Source: JAYODW01 sp038116745
GTDB taxonomy: Bacteria > Pseudomonadota > Gammaproteobacteria > Ga0077536
NCBI GenBank assembly: GCA_038116745.1
Contig: JAYODW010000007.1
Location: forward strand, 54,856-118,855
Length of the DNA stretch: 64,000 nt
Reading direction: 5' to 3'
Positions 1 through 7,753 of this stretch are shown piece by piece. Under the pieces are notes generated by a model, which was given only the letters and a program-made list of their open reading frames with translations, did not search any database and was not told the origin of the DNA. A program made the position numbers and the translations under genes. Numbering within the stretch: position 1 is the stretch's first letter; each line of letters starts with the position of its first letter.

Positions 1-119
1 ACGTGAACTGAGCGCATACGAGCCGGATTTCCGGCGCTCAGCGCGCGAGCATTCCGCGTAAAGCCGTGCAGCTGGCCTTGAGCGGCTGGCATTCAAACGA
101 ATGGATGAGAGGAAGCCCA

Positions 120-593
120 ATGCATGATCTGAACGTGATCGAAGGTAAGCCGATCCTGACCGAGGCCGCGTCCATCGCGCTGGTCTGTTCGCGCTTCAAC
201 AGCTTCATTGTTGACCAGCTCGAGTCCGGCTGTATCGATACGCTGCAGCGCCAGGCAACCGTGCCCTGTACAGTCACCATCGTTCGTACGCCGGGCGCGT
301 TCGAGCTGGCGGTCGCCGCGCGCAAACTCGCGGCTTCCGGGAAGCACGATGCCATTATTGCTCTGGGTGCGGTGATTCGAGGTTCGACGCCGCACTTCGA
401 CCATGTTGCCAATGCCTGTTCCCGCGGGCTGGCCAGCGTCGCGACGGATACCGGTGTTCCTGTAATTTTCGGGGTGCTCACCGTGGATAGCATCGAGCAG
501 GCAATTGAGCGTGCGGGCACCAAGGCCGGTAACAAGGGCGGCGAGGCGGCGGCCGTCGCCATCGAAATGATCAGCGTCCTGCGTCAGATCTGA
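120..593 (+). CDS. ribH: 6,7-dimethyl-8-ribityllumazine synthase
   Basis: Lumazine synthase condenses 5-amino-6-ribitylaminouracil with 3,4-dihydroxy-2-butanone 4-phosphate, the penultimate step of riboflavin synthesis in the cytosol. The 157-residue product shows family landmarks: an N-terminal strand ending in SRFN, a PGAFELA stretch, the GAVIRGSTPHFD segment carrying the catalytic His, and VPVIFGVLT. The frame is open further upstream to an ATG at 66, but the ATG at 120 has a purine-rich AGAGGAA just upstream and begins where the family normally begins. nusB follows 6 bases after the stop, the usual rib-nus arrangement. The earlier rib genes would lie to the left of the window. Confidence 0.96.
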   Translation: MHDLNVIEGKPILTEAASIALVCSRFNSFIVDQLESGCIDTLQRQATVPCTVTIVRTPGAFELAVAARKLAASGKHDAIIALGAVIRGSTPHFDHVANACSRGLASVATDTGVPVIFGVLTVDSIEQAIERAGTKAGNKGGEAAAVAIEMISVLRQI

Positions 594-599
594 TCGAAG

Positions 600-1043
600 A
601 TGGGGTCCCGTCCGGGTCCGCGAGGTCGAATCAAGGCACGGCGCTGCGCCGTGCAGGCCCTCTACCAATGGCTGATGACCGCTCACGCGCCGGATACTAT
701 CGTTGCTGAGTTTCTCGCGGATCGCGAGATAGACAGTGTGGATCTCGATTATTTCGAGGAGCTGGTTCGTGAGGTTACGGGTTCATTTGAAACGCTTCGC
801 TCAGACCTTGAGGTCTGTATAGACCGCGAGTGGCACAGGCTGGATGCCGTGGAGCGCGCGGTTCTGCTGATAGGCGCTTACGAGATGCGTCACTGCCAGG
901 AGATCCCCTATCGTGTGGTGATCAACGAAGGGGTCGAACTGTGCAAAATGTTTGGTACGGTGGAGGGACATCGCTACGTCAACGGCGTGCTTGATCGTCT
1001 GGCGCGCGAACGTCGCGGACCCGAAATTGCAGCCAGGTCCTGA
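600..1043 (+). CDS. nusB: Transcription antitermination factor NusB
   Basis: NusB binds boxA RNA together with NusE (S10) in antitermination complexes on rRNA operons. The 147-residue length is normal. Recognisable elements are the N-terminal RRCAVQALYQW helix, the central WHRLDAVERAVLLIGAYEM segment and the C-terminal INEGVELCKMFG...YVNGVLDRLA block. It starts 6 bases after ribH and is followed 32 bases later by thiL, so the three are probably co-transcribed. Confidence 0.96.
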   Translation: MGSRPGPRGRIKARRCAVQALYQWLMTAHAPDTIVAEFLADREIDSVDLDYFEELVREVTGSFETLRSDLEVCIDREWHRLDAVERAVLLIGAYEMRHCQEIPYRVVINEGVELCKMFGTVEGHRYVNGVLDRLARERRGPEIAARS

Positions 1044-1075
1044 GCCCGAGCCAGTCGAATAACGGGCGTAGGTCG

Positions 1076-2020
1076 GTGGATGAATTTGCGCTGATTGGCC
1101 GCTATTTTGCCAGCCAAAACGATACTGCCGACGTACTGCTGGGCATCGGTGACGATGCTGCGCTGGTCCGCGTACCCACAGATCAGAATCTTGCTCTGGC
1201 AACCGATACGCTGGTAGCCGGTGTGCATTTCCCTCATGACATTGCGCCTGGAGATCTCGGTTATCGTCTGAGTGCGGTGAATCTGAGCGATATGGCCGCG
1301 ATGGGCGCGCGACCGCGCTTTGCGACCCTCGCGTTGACCTTACCCGCGGTCGATCATGCCTGGCTGGAGTCTTTCTCGGACGGGCTCAAAAACGCTCTTG
1401 GTGAAGCCGGGGTCAGTCTCGTTGGTGGCGATACGACCCGCGGCCCGCTGACGCTGACTCTGCAGCTTGTTGGCACGGTGCCCGCTGCCGCCCTGTGTCG
1501 CAGCGGCGCGCGGCCAGGCGATCTGGTTTTTGTATCAGGCACTCTTGGTGACGCCCGTGCAGGGCTCGAGGCACTCCGTGGCGGTTCCGCTGCGGAGGCT
1601 GAATTGCGCGCGCGCTACTTTCGTCCGCAGGCGCGGGTCGAACTTGGTTGCGCGCTGCTCGGTATCGCCACTGCGGCAATCGACGTCTCGGACGGGCTTC
1701 TCGCTGACCTTGACCACGTGGCAGAGCAGAGCCAGGTGGCAATAGAAATTGATCCCGACAGCCTGCCGCTGTCAGAGCATCTCAGCCGTTATTGCGAAAG
1801 CAAGCTGGCACAGGAATACGCGGCGACTGGTGGGGATGATTACGAACTGGCCTTCACGATCCCGGCGGCGAGGGAAGCTGACGCGATAGCGCTTGGTGCC
1901 CGGCTGGGCGTCTCTGTGACCCGGATTGGTCGCGTTATGTCCGGCGTCGGTGTGCGTTGCGTCGACCGGTTCGGGAAGGTCCGGGCGTTTGGAAATGCAG
2001 GTTATCGACACTTTACATGA
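1076..2020 (+). CDS. thiL: Thiamine-monophosphate kinase
   Basis: ThiL phosphorylates thiamine monophosphate to the active cofactor thiamine diphosphate. The 314-residue protein starts with GTG and the family N-terminus MDEFALIGRYF. The metal/ATP-binding IGDDAALV motif, LSDMAAMGARP, the LVGGDTTRGP segment and the C-terminal DVSDGLLADL and GGDDYELAF motifs are all present. It completes a rib-nus-thi cofactor cluster. A ThDP-dependent enzyme is encoded about 3 kb downstream, but nothing links it specifically. Confidence 0.96.
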   Translation: MDEFALIGRYFASQNDTADVLLGIGDDAALVRVPTDQNLALATDTLVAGVHFPHDIAPGDLGYRLSAVNLSDMAAMGARPRFATLALTLPAVDHAWLESFSDGLKNALGEAGVSLVGGDTTRGPLTLTLQLVGTVPAAALCRSGARPGDLVFVSGTLGDARAGLEALRGGSAAEAELRARYFRPQARVELGCALLGIATAAIDVSDGLLADLDHVAEQSQVAIEIDPDSLPLSEHLSRYCESKLAQEYAATGGDDYELAFTIPAAREADAIALGARLGVSVTRIGRVMSGVGVRCVDRFGKVRAFGNAGYRHFT

Positions 2021-2106
2021 GCAATCAGCGCGCCGGCGACTCGCGCGCAGTGACGCCGTTTTGCCTCTGCACTGTGCACAGGTGTACCGTAGCCGCGCTT
2101 GAACCG

Positions 2107-2123
2107 GCCCCGTTTTAAGGGGC
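2107..2123 (+). promoter_or_regulatory. Short GC hairpin in the leader of the SoxYZ-like gene
   Basis: GCCCC at 2107-2111 pairs with GGGGC at 2119-2123 across a 7-base AT-rich loop, ending just before the strong AGGAGG ribosome-binding site of the next gene. It could be a weak terminator for the thiL transcript or a leader structure. There is no following T-run. Confidence 0.3.
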
Positions 2124-2138
2124 ACCAGGAGGAAGACC

Positions 2139-2936
2139 ATGAGCTACTGCAAACCGATCCTGTTGATGATGGGGCTGTTGGCCGGCAGCACGGCCTCGGC
2201 TCAGCAGTCGTCCATCGACATCTGGGCAACGCTGCTCAAGCCCAGGTATTTTCCCGACGTGGAGCTGGTCGAGGGACGATCGGTCATCGATCTGAAGACG
2301 CCTTATCGGGCCGAAGATGCTGCATTCACGCCGGTCTCAATCCTGGCGGGTTTCCCGCAGACGGAAGAGCGCTATATCGAAAAGCTGTTCGTGTTCGTAG
2401 AAGAGAATCCCCAGCCGCTGGTTGGGAAATTCACGCTGACGCCGCAGATGGGGCGCGCCGATCTGGCCCTCCGCGTGCGTGTTGATAAGTACACCAACAT
2501 CCGCGCAGTCGCCCGCCTGAACAATGGCGAACATCATCTCGTGACGAACTTTGTTAAGGCTGCCGGTGGCTGTTCGGCACCGCTGGCGGCAGATTTTCAG
2601 GCGGCTATGGAGCGCATCGGGGGCATGAAGTTCCGCACCCTGAGCGACGCGGACCACAATGACCTGCTGATCGGTCAGTTCATGCTCAGCCATCCGAATG
2701 TCACAGGTATGCAGAAAGATCAGAGAACTCAGCTGATCCGTCCCGAGCACTATGTGAAGACAATCAAACTGTTCCGCGGAGACACGCTGCTGATGACCGC
2801 CGAGACAGGGTTCTCGGTGAGTGCGGATCCAGTGTTCCGTTTTTTCATGCGTGCTGAGGGAGACAAGGCACTGCGTGCTGAAGTGGCCGATTCGAAAGGC
2901 CTGAGCTGGGAAAAACAATTCGAGATCAAGGGATAG
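2139..2936 (+). CDS. SoxYZ-like carrier of the quinoprotein-dehydrogenase-associated type
   Basis: A 265-residue exported protein with a signal peptide ending near ASA. It resembles the fused SoxY-SoxZ family found beside PQQ methanol/alcohol dehydrogenases. The SoxY half ends in the hallmark VKAAGGCSAP around residues 144-153, whose Cys would carry the covalent substrate in Sox chemistry. The second half (about residues 165-262) has the SoxZ-like beta fold with HPNVTGMQKD. A strong RBS (AGGAGGAAG) precedes the ATG. No soxABCDX and no quinoprotein gene is adjacent. The nearest PQQ enzyme is about 55 kb away at 57578. What it carries here is unknown. Confidence 0.85.
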   Translation: MSYCKPILLMMGLLAGSTASAQQSSIDIWATLLKPRYFPDVELVEGRSVIDLKTPYRAEDAAFTPVSILAGFPQTEERYIEKLFVFVEENPQPLVGKFTLTPQMGRADLALRVRVDKYTNIRAVARLNNGEHHLVTNFVKAAGGCSAPLAADFQAAMERIGGMKFRTLSDADHNDLLIGQFMLSHPNVTGMQKDQRTQLIRPEHYVKTIKLFRGDTLLMTAETGFSVSADPVFRFFMRAEGDKALRAEVADSKGLSWEKQFEIKG

Positions 2937-2975
2937 CGCCGTTGACCGCAACCGCTCTCCGAGGGAAAGGATTCT

Positions 2976-3740
2976 ATGCACAGTGAATTCAGGCAGCGGT
3001 TGCTTGCCGGCGAACAAGTGTTCGGCACTATGGTGACGCTCGACTCCCCCGAAGTGGTGGAGGTTCTGTGTCACCTCGGTTTTGACTGGCTTTTTATCGA
3101 AACCGAGCACGCGCCATTGCTGCCGGACGCCGTCCAGCGTGTCGTCCAGGCAGCAGGTGACACCCCCTGCCTGGTACGTTTGCCCGTGGGTGAAGAGATC
3201 GCGGTCAAACGGGTGCTCGACGCCGGCGCTGCCGGCATTATCGTGCCGCAGGTGAACACGGCAGAGCAGGCGCGCCGGATAGTGGAATACGCGAAGTATC
3301 CGCCGCAAGGAGCCAGGGGCATCGGGCTGAATCGCGCCAGCGCCTATGGACAGCGTTTTGCCGACTATCTTGCGACCGCGAATGACGGATCAACGGTTGT
3401 TGTTCAGGCAGAGCACTACGAGGCGGTGAAAAACATCGAGGCAATCTGCATGGTGGAAGGTATCGACGCGGTCCTCATCGGGCCCTACGACCTTTCGGCG
3501 AGCATGAATCGGACCGGCCGCCTGGATGACCCCGAGGTCGTTGCTGCGATCGCCCATGTGCGCGATATCTGCCTCGCAAGCGGCCGGCGCCTGGGATTTT
3601 TTGGTGTGACCCCGGAGCTGGTGCAGCCGCGCGCAGCGGAGGGCTTTAATCTTTTATGCAGCGCTGCCGATGTGACGCTGCTGGCCAGCGCCGGACGGGA
3701 GCTGCTGAACAAGCTGCGCGAAAGCGGAGATGCGTCATGA
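2976..3740 (+). CDS. HpcH/HpaI-family aldolase
   Basis: A class II pyruvate-type aldolase of 254 residues. Such enzymes split 2-keto-3-deoxy or 4-hydroxy-2-oxo acids into pyruvate and an aldehyde. The sequence has the family FDWLFIETEHAP block near residue 37, the GAAGIIVPQVNT segment near residue 85 and the IDAVLIGPYDLSASM metal/substrate loop near residue 165. An AAGGA ribosome-binding site precedes the ATG. Its stop overlaps the start of the RraA-family gene, so translation of the two is coupled. The true substrate cannot be read from the sequence. Aromatic meta-cleavage products or sugar-acid derivatives are the usual ones. Confidence 0.88.
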   Translation: MHSEFRQRLLAGEQVFGTMVTLDSPEVVEVLCHLGFDWLFIETEHAPLLPDAVQRVVQAAGDTPCLVRLPVGEEIAVKRVLDAGAAGIIVPQVNTAEQARRIVEYAKYPPQGARGIGLNRASAYGQRFADYLATANDGSTVVVQAEHYEAVKNIEAICMVEGIDAVLIGPYDLSASMNRTGRLDDPEVVAAIAHVRDICLASGRRLGFFGVTPELVQPRAAEGFNLLCSAADVTLLASAGRELLNKLRESGDAS

Positions 3741-4399
3741 AGGATGCGCTGAAAGAGGAGCTGAACAGCATCAGCACGGCTGCGCTGGCGGATGCGGATA
3801 AGGGGCTTCGAGTCATGGATGCCGGGCTGAGGCCCGTGACCGGCGGCCAACGCATGGTTGGCACGGCGCGGACGGTGCGCTGCGGGCATGATTTCCTGAC
3901 CGTCATTACGGCTCTGGATCAATCCGAGCCAGGAGATGTGCTTGTTGTCGATACGGAGCACTGTCCGCGGGCGGTGGTGGGTGAGTTGTTCAGCCGCGAG
4001 GCGCAGCGACGTGGTCTGGCGGGACTCGTGATCGATGGGCTGGTGCGTGACACGAAAGCGGTGGGTTCGCTGTCACTGCCCGTATGGTCCCGAGGATTCT
4101 GTCCTTGCTCCGCGACCACGACGGCGTTGCGCGAGACCCAGGTTGAAATACGCTGCGGCGGCGTTTCCGTACTCCCGGGCGATATCGTCGTTGCTGACGA
4201 CGACGGAATCCTGGTGGCAACGGCACTTGAGTTTGAGCGACTCGTGCCTTTGGCCAGGGATATCGAGCGGAAGGAAGCTGAGCTTTGTCGACGGATGGCG
4301 GCAGGCACGGGACTGCTCGAGATGCTCAACTACCGTGAGCATGCAAATGCGCTGGCGTCCGGTGAGGAAAGCCGTCTGGCTTTCCGGCTGGAAGACTGA
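3737..4399 (+). CDS. RraA-family protein (probable 4-hydroxy-4-carboxy-2-oxoacid aldolase / oxaloacetate decarboxylase)
   Basis: A 220-residue member of the RraA/demethylmenaquinone methyltransferase-like fold. Many such proteins are class II aldolases for 4-carboxy-4-hydroxy-2-oxoadipate or 4-hydroxy-4-methyl-2-oxoglutarate. The diagnostic stretch runs from DVLVVDTEH through VGELFSREAQRRGLAGLVIDG to LVRD, with the Arg-Asp pair that binds substrate and metal in the aldolases. The frame is open from 3656, but the ATG at 3737 forms an ATGA overlap with the upstream aldolase. The extended acidic C-terminus (DDDGI and beyond) matches the catalytic members better than the RNase E regulator RraA. 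Confidence 0.85.
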   Translation: MKDALKEELNSISTAALADADKGLRVMDAGLRPVTGGQRMVGTARTVRCGHDFLTVITALDQSEPGDVLVVDTEHCPRAVVGELFSREAQRRGLAGLVIDGLVRDTKAVGSLSLPVWSRGFCPCSATTTALRETQVEIRCGGVSVLPGDIVVADDDGILVATALEFERLVPLARDIERKEAELCRRMAAGTGLLEMLNYREHANALASGEESRLAFRLED

Positions 4400-4416
4400 T
4401 CGGCTGCCGTTGGCAT

Positions 4417-4800
4417 ATGAGCACCAGGCTGCCGGCGCCGCACCGACGCGAGCCGTTGCTTACTCTATGCGTCCTGTTGTGCAGCGCGGTGGTTTTTCGA
4501 CCGTGCGACGCGACGGACAATGACGATGCCCGCCAGCTGGCTGGCTGTGCTGCCTATTATTTCAATGCGGCCAACGTCCGTCCTCTGCTGGATTACGACG
4601 ACCTCTATCGGGCTGGAGAGGACGCGATGAACCAGAGTAGCGCTCTGGTTGGTCGGGAAGAGGCCGAGCGCCTGATGTCTGTGGCCGCCGCGGACATAGC
4701 GAAGCTCACCGAACGGGACTGGTCGCACTTTGAGGCTGCGTCTGCGCGGTTTGAAGGCCCATGTGCAGTCCTACGAGAGTCACGGAGCGGAGCTCCCTGA
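4417..4800 (+). CDS. Small exported protein of unknown function
   Basis: A 127-residue ORF with a probable signal peptide (hydrophobic LLTLCVLLCSAVVF) and a short mature domain rich in Ala, Asp and Glu, with four Cys after the signal region. I recognise no family. It sits 17 bases after the RraA-type gene and 59 bases before the ThDP enzyme on the same strand, so it probably belongs to the same transcript. The pattern (AGCAAYYFNAANVRP...) loosely recalls small periplasmic proteins of catabolic loci, but no function can be assigned. Confidence 0.6.
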   Translation: MSTRLPAPHRREPLLTLCVLLCSAVVFRPCDATDNDDARQLAGCAAYYFNAANVRPLLDYDDLYRAGEDAMNQSSALVGREEAERLMSVAAADIAKLTERDWSHFEAASARFEGPCAVLRESRSGAP

Positions 4801-4859
4801 TCGGGAGCTGCTGACCGGGACTGCAGAACATCCACCTCTAGCATCTTTAAAGGATTGGT

Positions 4860-6431
4860 ATGAACGGAGCGCACGCCTTACTCGAATCACTTGTCGATGC
4901 CGGCGTCGAAGTCTGTTTCGCCAACCCTGGCACGTCGGAGATGCATCTGGTCACCGCAATTGGTGCGTCAGACGCCGTGCGTCCCATTCTTTGTCTGTTC
5001 GAAGGCGTGGTCAGCGGTGCTGCTGACGGTTACGCCAGAATGTCCGGTAAGCCCGCGATCACATTACTGCATCTCGGCCCTGGATATGCCAACGCGATGG
5101 CTAACCTGCACAACGCACGCAAGGCCCATGTGCCGGTGGTCAACATCGTCGGCGACCACGCGGTCTGGCATCACCAGTACGACGCACCTTTGACTTCCGA
5201 TGTTCCTGGACACGTCCGCCTCCATTCCCACTGGTACAGGGTTTCCGAGTCCGCTCAGGATCTTGCGGCCGCGGGCGCAGAGGCGGTGCAGGCGGCCTGT
5301 GGTGGCGCGGGACGGATCGCGACCCTGATAGTGCCGGCGAACCACGCGTGGGAAGACGCCGAGCAATCATTCGATCGCCTGACCCCTGAACCGCTGACGA
5401 CGGTTTCCGAATCCGCCATTGACGAAGTGGTATCGGGCCTGAGCAACGGGCGGCGTACTGCTCTGGTGCTGGGGGCGGGCGCGTTGCGCGAGCCGGCGCT
5501 GATAGCTGCTGGGCGGCTGAATGCGCGTACCGGCGTCTCGCTGCTGTGTGAGACTTTCCCGTCACGGCTGGAGCGCGGGGCGGGGCGGGTTCCCCTGACC
5601 CGCATCCCGTACTTCGCTGAACAGGCGATCGAGTTTCTGCAGGAATTTGAGCAGATCGTACTGGTCGGGGCACAGGAGCCGGTGGCCTTCTTTGCCTACC
5701 CCGGCGTGGCCAGCCTGCTGGCGCCTCCGGAATGCCGGGTTCTGAAGCTGGCCGGGGTAGATGACGACATCGTCAAGGCGATAAACGAGGTGGCTGATCG
5801 CCTTGATGCACCGGTTTCGTTCACCACACAGCAGCGTTCGGTACCTGAAATAACGGGTGATGCCCTCACCCCTGGCGCAGTGGGCGATGTGATAAGCGCG
5901 TTGCTGCCTGAAAACGCCATTGTGTCGGACGAGGGCATAACCTGTGGCCTCGAGCTCTTTCTGCGCACTCAGGGCGCCGCAGCCCATGACTGGCTCGCGA
6001 TCACGGGCGGTTCAATCGGGCAGGGACTGCCGGTCAGCTTCGGCGCGAGCGTTGCGTGTCCTGAGAGAAAGGTCGTAGCGTTCCAGGCGGATGGCAGCGG
6101 CATGTACACCGTTCAGGCCTTATGGAGTATGGCGCGCGAGGGCTGCGACGTGACTGTGGTGCTGTTGAATAACAGCAGCTACGCGATCCTGAATGTTGAG
6201 CTCGCGCGGTTGAAAGCCGGGGAGCCGAATGAAAAAACGCTGTCGATGCTGGATCTTGGACGCCCGCAGATCGACTGGTGCCAGGTGGCTCAGGGCATGG
6301 GCGTGAGCGCCTGTCGGGTTGAAACCACTGGGGCGTTCTATGAGGCGTTCGGGCGCGCGATGCGCGAGCCGGGACCGCATCTGATCGAGGTCATGGTGCA
6401 GCAGCAGTTCGGTCCGGACCTGAAGCGCTGA
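4860..6431 (+). CDS. Thiamine-diphosphate-dependent enzyme, acetolactate synthase large-subunit-like
   Basis: The 523-residue protein has the three-domain ThDP fold. The N-terminal Pyr domain holds FANPGTSEMH (catalytic Glu near residue 25) and GAADGYARMSGKPA. A central domain follows. The C-terminal PP domain has GGSIGQGLPVSFGA, then the metal-binding ADGSGMYTVQALW...LNNSSYAI near residue 405. It belongs to the group often labelled acetolactate synthase large subunit but closer to benzoylformate decarboxylase-type enzymes. No regulatory subunit (ilvH) is adjacent, so valine synthesis is unlikely. With the aldolase pair upstream, a decarboxylase or carboligase acting on 2-oxo acids is the reasonable inference. 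Confidence 0.88.
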   Translation: MNGAHALLESLVDAGVEVCFANPGTSEMHLVTAIGASDAVRPILCLFEGVVSGAADGYARMSGKPAITLLHLGPGYANAMANLHNARKAHVPVVNIVGDHAVWHHQYDAPLTSDVPGHVRLHSHWYRVSESAQDLAAAGAEAVQAACGGAGRIATLIVPANHAWEDAEQSFDRLTPEPLTTVSESAIDEVVSGLSNGRRTALVLGAGALREPALIAAGRLNARTGVSLLCETFPSRLERGAGRVPLTRIPYFAEQAIEFLQEFEQIVLVGAQEPVAFFAYPGVASLLAPPECRVLKLAGVDDDIVKAINEVADRLDAPVSFTTQQRSVPEITGDALTPGAVGDVISALLPENAIVSDEGITCGLELFLRTQGAAAHDWLAITGGSIGQGLPVSFGASVACPERKVVAFQADGSGMYTVQALWSMAREGCDVTVVLLNNSSYAILNVELARLKAGEPNEKTLSMLDLGRPQIDWCQVAQGMGVSACRVETTGAFYEAFGRAMREPGPHLIEVMVQQQFGPDLKR

Positions 6432-6556
6432 CCTGCAGGTTTGCTCGGTAAATGTTGTCTGCCGGTGGGTGACGCTGAGGCATGCACCGCGCAGCCCCTC
6501 CGGGGATGTCGCAGCAAAATGTCGTCGATATACTAACCACCTACTTTAGAAATCGG

Positions 6557-6576
6557 TTTCGAGTTGGGACTCGAAA
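6557..6576 (+). promoter_or_regulatory. Perfect 7-bp inverted repeat upstream of the first PilZ gene
   Basis: TTTCGAG at 6557-6563 and CTCGAAA at 6570-6576 flank a 6-base spacer, 38 bases before the ATG of the PilZ gene. A TATACT box lies about 25 bases upstream of the repeat. The position suits an operator or an mRNA leader hairpin. No regulator can be named. Confidence 0.35.
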
Positions 6577-6613
6577 GCCCTTCGACAGGTGAACAGGCGA
6601 GCGAGGCCTAGGG

Positions 6614-7696
6614 ATGGCAGACGATCTTCCTCAACTTATTGACCCCGATAGCTCGGGTGCGTGGGGTCAGCAGCGGCGCGCGATGCGTCACGAGACCAGT
6701 GTTCCCGGGCGCATTGTCGACTACCAGAATTCAGAGCTCTATTGCACAGCGTTGAACATCAGCGCGACGGGCATGCGCCTGGAGCTTGAGGCGTCTGCCC
6801 CTGAAATCGGCAAGACGCCGCTGAAGAAAGGCACGTCTGCCACCGTGTGGCTCGAGGACGAGCAGGCCGAAGCAGGTGCGGAACGTGAGCTCGAACTGGC
6901 GGTCGAGATCATGTGGCGCACCGTGGTCAGCTGTGGCGTGCGTTTCCGCGACATGACGCCAGCGCAACGCGACAGGCTCGAGGCCATCGTCGAGGCCGCG
7001 GTGCGAAATCGGATTGGAGCAGTTGCTGTTGCGAGGGAGCGTCTCGGCTCAGGGCAGCTGCAGGTGTTTCAGGCGTGCCGTGACACCGTCCGCAAGAAAC
7101 TGCCGAACATTCTCTACAGTATGCGCATTGAGTTGATTAATGGACTCAAGGAAAGGATGAAGCAGGCGGGCGATGAGGCTAAGTTAGAGCTGCAGTCTGC
7201 TATAGCAGCGTTCGAGCGCGCAATGCTCGATATCTCAACTACGATCGAGAATGAGTTCCTGGCAAGCTTTGAGGAGGCAGCTGATCTGGATGTCACCCAG
7301 GAGCTAAAACTTGATGATCTCGCCGATACGGTGAGCCTGGCGTCGATTCTTGGCGCCAGCCCGCGACGCAAGCCAGCCAAAACTTATGACGGAAACTTAG
7401 AGGGACTGGCGCATCGCATCGATGAGAAGCTCAAGAAACACTTCTTCGAGCTGAGTGTCCGTATGGCGAACGTGATGGGCCACACGCTAGACGAGTCCGC
7501 AAACTCATTGACGCCCAAGACGGCAACGCGCATTTTCTGGTCGGGCGTAGTCGAGCACTGCGATAACAAGAGCGTGAAACGCGAGCTGCAGAGCGTCCTT
7601 TTTCGTGACATCACGCCTTTGCTGGACGAGCTTTACGACGCGCTGGACGAGGTGCTGGACCGGCACAACGTGCCTCGCTTTGACACGTTGCTGTAA
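6614..7696 (+). CDS. PilZ-domain protein with a DUF1631-like C-terminal region
   Basis: A 360-residue cytosolic protein. Residues about 18-130 form a PilZ domain with the cyclic di-GMP signature: R21-x3-R25 (RRAMR) and N48-x-S-x-x-G53 (NISATG, Asn replacing the commoner Asp). The remaining 230 residues are mostly helical (VFQACRDTVRKKLPNIL..., FFELSVRMANVMGH, ...DITPLLDELYDALDEVL). They recall part of DUF1631 proteins, whose N-terminal regions have similar helices and an ending like LYDxLNxxL. That comparison is from memory and tentative. It faces a paralog at 7754-8833. The partner and output are unknown. Confidence 0.8.
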   Translation: MADDLPQLIDPDSSGAWGQQRRAMRHETSVPGRIVDYQNSELYCTALNISATGMRLELEASAPEIGKTPLKKGTSATVWLEDEQAEAGAERELELAVEIMWRTVVSCGVRFRDMTPAQRDRLEAIVEAAVRNRIGAVAVARERLGSGQLQVFQACRDTVRKKLPNILYSMRIELINGLKERMKQAGDEAKLELQSAIAAFERAMLDISTTIENEFLASFEEAADLDVTQELKLDDLADTVSLASILGASPRRKPAKTYDGNLEGLAHRIDEKLKKHFFELSVRMANVMGHTLDESANSLTPKTATRIFWSGVVEHCDNKSVKRELQSVLFRDITPLLDELYDALDEVLDRHNVPRFDTLL

Positions 7697-7753
7697 GCAG
7701 ACTCTTTCCCCAACGCGCGGCCGGACGGCACGCGCAACCGCCTGCGCCCATCG

